A stretch of DNA of 7,972 nt from the NCBI GenBank assembly GCA_946641795.1, contig CAMPBZ010000048.1, positions 1 through 7,972 of the forward strand. The letters run 5' to 3'. The position numbers were made by a program, and so were the translations under genes. Positions 1 to 4,975 of this stretch are shown here, one piece after another. Below the pieces are notes generated by a model. The model worked only from the letters and a program-made list of their open reading frames with translations. It was not told the DNA's origin and did not search any database. How positions within the stretch are numbered: the stretch's first letter is position 1; the number at the start of each line of letters is the position of its first letter. The stretch comes from an uncultured Clostridia bacterium (lineage in GTDB: Bacteria > Bacillota > Clostridia > Oscillospirales > CAG-272).

Positions 1-149
1 AAGCCGAAGCACTTTGCGACCGCGTAGGCGTTATGAAAGACGGAAAACTGCTTGCCGTTGGAACGGTGGAAGAACTGAAAGCGCAAACCGGTTGCGACAA
101 ACTGGAAGACATCTTTATTCAACTGATCCGGAAGGAGGGAGCAAAATGA
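1..149 (+). CDS. ABC transporter ATP-binding protein, C-terminal end only
   Basis: The window opens inside a reading frame whose first full codon is at position 3 and which ends at TGA 147-149. The visible 48 residues read AEALCDRVGVMKDGKLLAVG followed by a short tail. This matches the end of drug- or lipid-exporter type ABC ATPases: the segment after the H-loop, where 'EAE-LCDR-V-M--G---A-G' is typical, then a 'LEDIF--L' tail. Walker A, the signature and Walker B motifs lie upstream of the window. The stop overlaps the start of the permease gene by 4 bp (ATGA), so the two are translationally coupled and form one exporter. The substrate cannot be told from this fragment. The family call is fairly secure because of the adjacent ABC-2 permease. 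Confidence 0.85.
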   Translation, partial: AEALCDRVGVMKDGKLLAVGTVEELKAQTGCDKLEDIFIQLIRKEGAK

Positions 150-883
150 AAACCTATCGCTTTGCGGTGCGGACGGCAAAAGAGATTTTGCGCGATCCGC
201 TCACCCTGTTTTTCGGGATCGGGTTTCCCGCGGTTTTACTCTTGCTGCTTTCGGCCATTCAGGCAAACGTTCCGGCCGAGGTCGAGCTGTTTAAAATTGA
301 GCACTTGACGCCGGGGATTGCCTGCTTCGGGCTCTCGTTTTTAACCCTCTTTTCGGCACTGCTGATTGCCAAAGACCGCACCGGCGCCTTCCTGCAACGG
401 CTTTACACAACGCCAATGCCCTCGTATTCCTTTATTTTGGGCTACACCCTGCCGATGATCCCCATTGCGCTGGCGCAAACGGTGGTCTGCTACCTCTTGG
501 CGCTGATTTTGCGGCTTCCCTTCTCGGCAAATCTCTTCTTGGTTCTGCTTGCCGTTCTGCCGAACGCGTGGCTTTACGTTTCCATGGGGCTTTTGTTTGG
601 CAGTATTCTGACCGACAAGCAGGTGGGCGGCATTTGCGGCGCGCTCTTGACAAACCTTTCCGCCTGGCTTTCGGGAACCTGGTTCGACCTGGCGCTGGTT
701 GGAAGCGCCTTCGGAAAGATTGCCAACGCCCTCCCCTTCGTTCACGCCGTGGAGCTGGCGCGCGCAATGCAAATTGCCGATTTTTCGGCCGCGTTGCCGC
801 ATTTCCTTTGGGTGCTGGGCTACGACCTTGCCATTACCGTTGCCGCAGTGTTCCTGTTCCTGCGGCAAATGAAAAAAAATTAA
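146..883 (+). CDS. ABC-2 type transporter permease
   Basis: This 245-aa integral membrane protein is the probable permease half of an ABC exporter, partnered by the ATPase ending at 149. The start at ATG 146 is preferred over an upstream in-frame ATG at 14 because AAGGAGG at 132-138 sits 7 nt before it, and the upstream extension is the ATPase gene in another frame. About six hydrophobic segments are visible, near residues 20-39, 55-75, 97-121, 128-153, 163-180 and 219-240. The cytoplasmic loop at residues 76-100 (AKDRTGAFLQRLYTTPMPSY) is the ABC-2 coupling signature, usually E/DR-(x)n-L--TP. Length fits the short NodJ/DrrB-like class. A strong terminator follows 10 bp after the stop. Related systems export drugs, lipids or polysaccharide, but nothing here fixes the substrate. 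Confidence 0.9.
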   Translation: MKTYRFAVRTAKEILRDPLTLFFGIGFPAVLLLLLSAIQANVPAEVELFKIEHLTPGIACFGLSFLTLFSALLIAKDRTGAFLQRLYTTPMPSYSFILGYTLPMIPIALAQTVVCYLLALILRLPFSANLFLVLLAVLPNAWLYVSMGLLFGSILTDKQVGGICGALLTNLSAWLSGTWFDLALVGSAFGKIANALPFVHAVELARAMQIADFSAALPHFLWVLGYDLAITVAAVFLFLRQMKKN

Positions 884-892
884 ATCTTTTTT

Positions 893-922
893 GCCGGAAA
901 AGTTGACTTTCCGGCTTTTTTT
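893..922 (+). terminator. Rho-independent terminator after the ABC exporter
   Basis: An 8-bp perfect stem, GCCGGAAA (893-900) with TTTCCGGC (908-915), has a 7-nt loop and is followed by seven T residues (916-922). It begins 9 bp after the permease stop and should end the exporter transcript. Its loop and 3' arm double as the -35 box of the next gene's promoter. Confidence 0.85.
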
Positions 923-931
923 ATTTATAAT
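903..931 (+). promoter_or_regulatory. SigA-type promoter for the SGNH esterase-rnhA operon, nested in the upstream terminator
   Basis: TTGACT (903-908) and TATAAT (926-931) are separated by 17 bp, matching 11 of 12 consensus positions. Transcription would start near 938-940, giving a leader of about 28-30 nt that contains the ribosome binding site AAGGAGA (954-960), 7 nt before ATG 968. The -35 box overlaps the terminator loop and the first base of its 3' arm, and the terminator T-tract lies in the spacer. The assignment is from sequence match only. Confidence 0.75.
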
Positions 932-967
932 AATGGTGGATTATTTTCTTAAAAAGGAGATTTTGCT

Positions 968-2065
968 ATGAACGAAGTCCATCCCGATCCGAATTTGCGC
1001 GTTGACAACGCCATCAACAAGCCGGATTGCAAGCTTTACGACGTTCGCAAACCGCCCTTTGCACTTTACGGATTTTACAATCCCACCACCGAGCCGGTCT
1101 TCAAGCGCCTGCCCGACGCCGTGGCAGAGGCGACCAACAAGGGCGTTGCCTACCTTTTCCGCAACACCGCCGGCGGCCGCGTGCGCTTTTCCACCGACTC
1201 GCCCTACATTGCCATTCACGCCGAAATTCCCGATTATTCCAGAATTTCGCATATGTCGCTGTTGGGCATTGCCGGTTTTGACCTTTACATCGACGACCCC
1301 GCAACCGGGATCTCGCGCTACCGCAAAAGCTTTGTTCCCCCTTACGGCGGAATGAATGAGAAGGACGGTTTTGAAGCGGTGTTTGACCTTCCCGACGGCA
1401 GAATGCGGAGCTTTACCATTCATTTTCCGCTTTACGCCGACGTGAAAAACCTGTTTATCGGCGTGCGCGAAGGCTCCAAACTGGAAGCCGGCCGCCGCTA
1501 CCGTGAAGAACTTCCCATTGTTTACTACGGCAGTTCCATTACGCAGGGCGCCTGCGCCTCCCGCCCCGGAAACGCTTACCAGAACATTATTTCCCGCAAT
1601 CTGAACCTGGATCATATCAACCTCGGCTTTTCGGGCAATGCGCTGGCCGAAAAAGCGATTGTTGATTATATGGCGACCCTGCCGATGCTCGCCTTTGTTT
1701 CGGACTACGACCACAACGCCGACGACCCCGACTACCTGCGCGAAAGCAACAAACAAATGTACCTGACCATTCGCAAAGCGCACCCGGACATTCCCTATAT
1801 CTTGATCTCCCGGCCGGATTTTGAGGTCAGTCTGACGGCTTCCCTCGCCCGGCGTGACGCGATTTTTGACGTTTGGAAATTTGCGCGCGAGGCCGGCGAC
1901 AAAAACATCTGGCTGATCGACGGCGCTTCGATCTTCCGCGGCCGCTTCGGCGACTCCTGCACGGTGGACGGCGTTCACCCCAACGATTTGGGTTTTGCCC
2001 TGTTTGCCGAAAAGCTGGAAGACGAGTTGAAACATATTCTGATCCACGATATTTTTGACTTTTGA
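968..2065 (+). CDS. SGNH/GDSL hydrolase with N-terminal GxDLY domain
   Basis: This 365-aa predicted esterase belongs to the SGNH superfamily; related enzymes remove acetyl or acyl groups from carbohydrates or lipids. An N-terminal beta-rich domain (about residues 25-175) carries the signature G103-F-D-L-Y107 that names the GxDLY domain often found before this type of catalytic domain. The catalytic half (about 180-355) shows YYGSSITQG (186-194) with Ser190 as probable nucleophile, NLGFSGNA (218-225) supplying the block II glycine, DYDHNA (246-251) with Asn250 as probable block III residue, and DGVHPND (334-340) with Asp334 and His337 completing the triad. No signal peptide is visible, so it is probably cytoplasmic and may act on imported or internal substrates. 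The start is set by AAGGAGA 7 nt upstream. The stop is 11 bp before the rnhA start, so they are one operon. The exact substrate is unknown. Confidence 0.9.
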   Translation: MNEVHPDPNLRVDNAINKPDCKLYDVRKPPFALYGFYNPTTEPVFKRLPDAVAEATNKGVAYLFRNTAGGRVRFSTDSPYIAIHAEIPDYSRISHMSLLGIAGFDLYIDDPATGISRYRKSFVPPYGGMNEKDGFEAVFDLPDGRMRSFTIHFPLYADVKNLFIGVREGSKLEAGRRYREELPIVYYGSSITQGACASRPGNAYQNIISRNLNLDHINLGFSGNALAEKAIVDYMATLPMLAFVSDYDHNADDPDYLRESNKQMYLTIRKAHPDIPYILISRPDFEVSLTASLARRDAIFDVWKFAREAGDKNIWLIDGASIFRGRFGDSCTVDGVHPNDLGFALFAEKLEDELKHILIHDIFDF

Positions 2066-2076
2066 GGAAAACGGTT

Positions 2077-2520
2077 TTGAAAGAAGTTGAAATTTATACC
2101 GACGGCGCCTGCCGGGGCAACCCCGGGCCGGGCGGTTGGGGCGCGGTGCTGGTTTACCGCGGCCGGGAGAAAGAGCTTTCCGGCGGCGAACGGGAGACCA
2201 CCAACAACCGGATGGAGCTTTCCGCCGTGATTGCGGCACTTGCCGCCCTGAAAGAGCCCTGCCGCGTGACCCTGACCTCCGACTCCAAATACGTTGTGGA
2301 CGCGATGCAACAAGGCTGGGCCGAAAACTGGCGCGCGCACGGCTGGAAAAAGCCGGACAAGAGCGCCGCGCTCAACCCCGACCTTTGGGAGCGGCTTTTG
2401 GAATTGGCCGCAATGCACGAAATGACCTGGGTTTGGGTCAAAGGCCACGCCGGACACCCCTACAACGAGCGCTGCGACAAGCTTGCAACCGCCTTTGCGG
2501 ATTCCTTTCAAACAACTTGA
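2077..2520 (+). CDS. rnhA: Ribonuclease HI
   Basis: This 147-aa protein cleaves the RNA strand of RNA-DNA hybrids (R-loops, primer remnants) in the cytoplasm. All catalytic residues are visible: Asp9 in YTDGAC, Glu47 in NNRMEL, Asp69 in TSDSKYV, His124 in KGHAGH and Asp134 in ERCDKLA, close to the E. coli positions 10, 48, 70, 124 and 134. The basic handle helix region, with WRAHGWKK at 85-92, is also kept, so this is the bacterial type I enzyme rather than a minimal form. The start is TTG 2077: GAGGAAA at 2064-2070 overlaps the esterase stop codon and is correctly spaced, and the resulting N-terminus MKEVEIYTDG fits the family. An earlier in-frame TTG at 2062 would lie upstream of that site. 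Translation is probably coupled to the esterase. A bidirectional terminator begins 1 bp after the stop. Confidence 0.95.
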   Translation: MKEVEIYTDGACRGNPGPGGWGAVLVYRGREKELSGGERETTNNRMELSAVIAALAALKEPCRVTLTSDSKYVVDAMQQGWAENWRAHGWKKPDKSAALNPDLWERLLELAAMHEMTWVWVKGHAGHPYNERCDKLATAFADSFQTT

Positions 2521-2521
2521 T

Positions 2522-2562
2522 AAAAACGGACCTCGCAGGAACAACCTGCGAGGTCCGTTTTT
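2522..2562. terminator. Bidirectional terminator between rnhA and the acyltransferase
   Basis: Two perfect 18-nt complementary arms (2522-2539 and 2545-2562) flank a 5-nt loop AACAA. The core is CGGACCTCGCAGG, bordered by an A-run on the left and a T-run on the right, so it works as a U-tailed hairpin in both directions. It fills nearly all of the 43 bp between two convergent genes, whose stops lie 1 bp away on each side. Confidence 0.9.
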
Positions 2563-2563
2563 T

Positions 2564-3415
2564 CTATTTGATTTCTTCCAACGGGGGGTAATTGTCCACC
2601 CGCTCGGTGTTGTCAAAAATGGGGGGATAGGGGTTGCTTGCGGGATCAATGCCGGCAAGGCGGCAGACCGCCTCGTGGCAACGGCGGACAACGTCCTGCT
2701 CGCGCTCCTGCCTGGGAAGCGAGGGATCGGGCAGAACCGGCTCGCCGATGGAAAGCGTAAAGCAGGCGGTCTGCTTGAAGATGACCCGGCGGATCCAGCC
2801 CGGTTTCCGGTAGGAAAACGCCATTGGCAGTACCGGCTTTTCACATTGCACCGCATAATAGCCGATGCCTTCCTTAAAGGGGCGGATGGGCGCGTAATAT
2901 TCCCACATACTGCCCTCGGCGTAAATATGGAGCCAGCCGCCGGCGACAAGCAGTTCTTTCACCGTTTTGTTGAACGCGGCCGTTGCGTGGGGATCGCCTT
3001 CCGGAATGGGAATGCCGCCCACCATACGGATCAGCCCGGCGTTTTCGCCGCGTACGTTCTTTGCCCAGGCCAGCAAATTGGAATAGCGCGGGCGAATGGC
3101 TTTCATAACCGCAATGTAATCCCACAAATGGACGTGGTTGGCGCAGGAAATGGCTCCTTTGCGGAGCAGTTCCTTGTTTTGCTTCAAAATCTTTCTGCCG
3201 CGAATGCGCAAGCCGAGGCGGATGGTGGCAAGCGGAAACGCCAGGATCCATTCCAGAACGCGAACCCAGAATTGCTTGAAGCGAAAGCCCCGCGAGCGGT
3301 CGATGTACGGGTAGTTCTTATCGAATACAACGCCGTTGTCCTTTTTGACCACCAGGTAATGCTTGTCGGTATACCGGGGAAAAGGATAGCGCGTGGGTTT
3401 GGGGTCAAAGATCAT
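2564..3415 (-). CDS. Lysophospholipid acyltransferase (PlsC/AGPAT family)
   Basis: This 283-aa protein is predicted to transfer an acyl chain to lysophosphatidic acid or a similar acceptor during membrane phospholipid synthesis, acting at the cytoplasmic membrane. The catalytic NHx4D motif is N93-H-V-H-L-W-D99. The family's third and fourth motifs appear as GGIPIPEG (133-140) and YAEGSMW (165-171), followed by RPFKEGIG (178-185). EGSMW replaces the textbook FPEGTR, a variant I associate with clostridial members, so the acceptor may differ from that of E. coli PlsC. A hydrophobic stretch near 52-70 probably anchors it. About 50 residues precede that anchor, longer than in minimal PlsC. The start is set by GGAGGT (complement of 3421-3426), 5 nt upstream. 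It lies 33 bp downstream of a small gene and probably shares its promoter. Confidence 0.85.
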   Translation of the reverse strand: MIFDPKPTRYPFPRYTDKHYLVVKKDNGVVFDKNYPYIDRSRGFRFKQFWVRVLEWILAFPLATIRLGLRIRGRKILKQNKELLRKGAISCANHVHLWDYIAVMKAIRPRYSNLLAWAKNVRGENAGLIRMVGGIPIPEGDPHATAAFNKTVKELLVAGGWLHIYAEGSMWEYYAPIRPFKEGIGYYAVQCEKPVLPMAFSYRKPGWIRRVIFKQTACFTLSIGEPVLPDPSLPRQEREQDVVRRCHEAVCRLAGIDPASNPYPPIFDNTERVDNYPPLEEIK

Positions 3416-3448
3416 ACCGCACCTCCGTGGGGGCAGTTACAGCCAACC

Positions 3449-3613
3449 TCATTTCTGCACTCTCTTGACGTCAACGGTGATCTCCGGGGTTCCGTAGGCG
3501 GGGTCAAACAGCTTTGCAATGTTTGCTTCGTACCAGGCTTTGATCTCGGCGCTGCTCATTTCGCAAACTTCGCCCTTTGTTTTGATTTGAATGGTAATGA
3601 TTTGTTCTTCCAT
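3449..3613 (-). CDS. Small conserved-looking protein, 54 aa, function unknown
   Basis: This short frame runs from ATG (complement of 3611-3613) to TGA (complement of 3449-3451). The product begins MEEQIITIQIKTKGEVCEMS and ends GTPEITVDVKRVQK. It is soluble, with a mixed beta-alpha-beta look: a beta strand near 4-12, an amphipathic helix near 20-36, a second strand near 44-51. No signal peptide or membrane segment is visible, and I recognise no domain. Support for it being real comes from GGAAGGA (complement of 3624-3630) about 10 nt before the ATG, a perfect-consensus promoter just upstream, an uninterrupted frame with ordinary codon use, and its place as first gene of a unit ending in the acyltransferase. 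Two cysteine-free ends and a single Cys17 argue against a metal-binding peptide. It is shorter than a typical ORF cut-off and easily missed. Confidence 0.75.
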   Translation of the reverse strand: MEEQIITIQIKTKGEVCEMSSAEIKAWYEANIAKLFDPAYGTPEITVDVKRVQK

Positions 3614-3646
3614 TGTTTTTTATTCCTTCCTGTCAAATTCCCTTTT

Positions 3647-3675
3647 ATTATATCGAAAAAAGCGGGAAATGTCAA
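3647..3675 (-). promoter_or_regulatory. Perfect-consensus SigA-type promoter for the small gene-acyltransferase unit
   Basis: Read on the minus strand, TTGACA (3675-3670) and TATAAT (3652-3647) are spaced by exactly 17 bp, a full 12 of 12 match. Transcription should begin near 3640, giving a leader of about 27 nt before ATG 3613. The region upstream of the -35 box (3681-3705) is AT-rich and could act as an UP element. Confidence 0.85.
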
Positions 3676-3712
3676 CTACCGGAACAATTTTTCACAATCA
3701 TTTTACAGGCTC

Positions 3713-3741
3713 TTGCAAAACGACCGATTTTATGATAAAAT
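3713..3741 (+). promoter_or_regulatory. Probable promoter for the EEP-family gene
   Basis: TTGCAA (3713-3718) and TAAAAT (3736-3741) are 17 bp apart, and TG at 3733-3734 gives an extended -10. Transcription would begin near 3748, leaving a leader of about 34 nt with GGAGG at 3773-3777 before ATG 3782. It is divergent from the promoter at 3647-3675, with 37 bp between the two -35 boxes. The -35 match is only moderate. Confidence 0.6.
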
Positions 3742-3781
3742 AAGGCTGTGATCCCCAAATTTAACACCATACGGAGGACTT

Positions 3782-4849
3782 ATGAAAAAGTTTTTTGCAA
3801 CCATCGGCATCCTTCTCCTCGTCGTTGTTCTTGTTGTCGGCGGCTATTTCGGCTACGTGTTCATCTCCTACCACCGGCTGGGCAATATGGAGCTGACTGT
3901 GGAAGGAAACTGTTCGAGAGAGGCGGCGCTGACACAAACGCCATACACCCTGGTTTCCTACAACATCGGATTTGGCGCCTACGAGAGCGATTACGGCTTC
4001 TTTATGGACGGTGGCAAGGAATCCCGCGCGTGGTCGGAAGAACGGCTGGACGCAAACCTGAAAAAAATTGCCGCGCTTTTGCAGGAGCAAAACGCCGACT
4101 TCTGCTTTGTGCAGGAAGTTGACATTGGCTCTACCCGGAGCTACCAGTTTGACGAGCGCACCTACCTTACCCCTTCGTTTGAAGGTTACAACCGCGTATT
4201 CGCGCAAAACTACGATTCGCCCTATTTGTTCTACCCCATTCTGAAACCGCACGGCGCCTCCAAATCCGGAATTATGACCTTCTCGAAGGCCGAAATGACC
4301 GAGGCGGAGCGCGTGGAACTCCCGGTGGAAAGCGGCGTTACAAAGCTTTTGGACCTTGACCGCTGCTACTCCAAATCCCGCGTGATCGCTGCCGGCGGAA
4401 AAGAACTGGTGCTTTACAACTTCCACCTTTCGGCCTACACTTCGGACGGAAAAATTGCCGAAGAGCAACTGAAAATTCTGATTGCCGATATGGAAGCAGA
4501 ATACGCAAAAGGCAACTACTGCATTGCCGGCGGCGACTTTAACAAGGACGTGCTGGGCAATTCCTCCGATTACTTCGGAAAGGCCGACAAGGAATACACT
4601 TGGGCGCAAGCCATTCCGGACGAGCTGTTTGAGGGCAACCACGTTTCCCTGGTGGCACCGATCGACCCCGAAGTTCCCGTGCCGAGCTGCCGCAACGCCG
4701 ACGGCCCCTACCACGAAGGTCAATTTGTGGTTACGGTGGACGGATTTATGGTGACCGACAACGTGACCGTTCAAAGTGCCGACGTAATCGACACCGGCTT
4801 TGCATACTCCGACCACAACCCGGTCAAACTGCAATTTGTGCTGAACTAA
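3782..4849 (+). CDS. Membrane-anchored endonuclease/exonuclease/phosphatase (EEP) family protein
   Basis: This 355-aa protein has an N-terminal anchor (hydrophobic residues about 5-29, preceded by two lysines) and an EEP catalytic domain (about 54-355), predicted to face outward. The family holds metal-dependent phosphodiesterases: AP endonucleases, DNase I, sphingomyelinases and inositol phosphatases. The catalytic set is visible: Asn61 in SYNIGFG, Glu112 in QEVD, His215 in NFHLSAY, Asp252 and Asn254 in GGDFNKD, Asp320 in VDGFMV, and Asp344-His345 in SDHNPV. Residues 66-90, with a YGFFMDGGKES segment, look like an insertion between the first two motifs. An extracytoplasmic location makes a role on external phosphodiesters or lipids more likely than DNA repair; that is inference. 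It has its own promoter and a strong terminator, so it is monocistronic. GGAGG lies 4 nt before the ATG. Confidence 0.85.
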   Translation: MKKFFATIGILLLVVVLVVGGYFGYVFISYHRLGNMELTVEGNCSREAALTQTPYTLVSYNIGFGAYESDYGFFMDGGKESRAWSEERLDANLKKIAALLQEQNADFCFVQEVDIGSTRSYQFDERTYLTPSFEGYNRVFAQNYDSPYLFYPILKPHGASKSGIMTFSKAEMTEAERVELPVESGVTKLLDLDRCYSKSRVIAAGGKELVLYNFHLSAYTSDGKIAEEQLKILIADMEAEYAKGNYCIAGGDFNKDVLGNSSDYFGKADKEYTWAQAIPDELFEGNHVSLVAPIDPEVPVPSCRNADGPYHEGQFVVTVDGFMVTDNVTVQSADVIDTGFAYSDHNPVKLQFVLN

Positions 4850-4865
4850 AAGATTTTTTCAAAAT

Positions 4866-4911
4866 AAACCGGGCTTTGCAACCGCCGGTCGGCGGTTGCA
4901 AAGCCCGGTTT
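4866..4911. terminator. Bidirectional terminator between the EEP gene and the TIR-LRR gene
   Basis: Two perfectly complementary 21-nt arms (4866-4886 and 4891-4911) flank the tetraloop GGTC. T-rich sequence follows on the right (4909-4919), and an A-rich stretch on the left (4850-4868) serves the minus strand. It lies 16 bp after the EEP stop and 64 bp after the TIR-LRR stop on the other strand. Confidence 0.9.
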
Positions 4912-4919
4912 TTGTTTTT

Positions 4920-4957
4920 CAGCAATACTGCAATTCAAGCCCTGCAAAGCATTGCTG
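4920..4957 (-). other. Stem-loop in the 3' untranslated region of the TIR-LRR transcript
   Basis: On the minus strand, CAGCAATGCT (4957-4948) pairs with AGTATTGCTG (4929-4920) over 10 bp including one G-U pair, with a possible inner 3-bp GCA/TGC extension. On the plus strand the same arms carry an A-C mismatch, so the structure is better formed in the TIR-LRR mRNA. It has no T-tract of its own and sits just before the main terminator. It could protect the 3' end or be chance. Confidence 0.35.
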
Positions 4958-4975
4958 TTCTGTCTGATTTCAAAA

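Noticed and set aside
941..2239. A 432-codon open frame antisense to the esterase and rnhA
   Set aside because: It lacks family motifs, is of biased composition, and has no fitting ribosome binding site. It is the shadow of a well-supported gene with codon bias that suppresses antisense stops.
2483..3751. A 422-codon plus-strand frame across the acyltransferase region
   Set aside because: It runs through a strong terminator and antisense to two supported genes, with no recognisable domain.
3761..4834. A 357-codon minus-strand frame antisense to the EEP gene
   Set aside because: It mirrors the EEP gene almost exactly; the plus strand shows all catalytic motifs, so this is a shadow.
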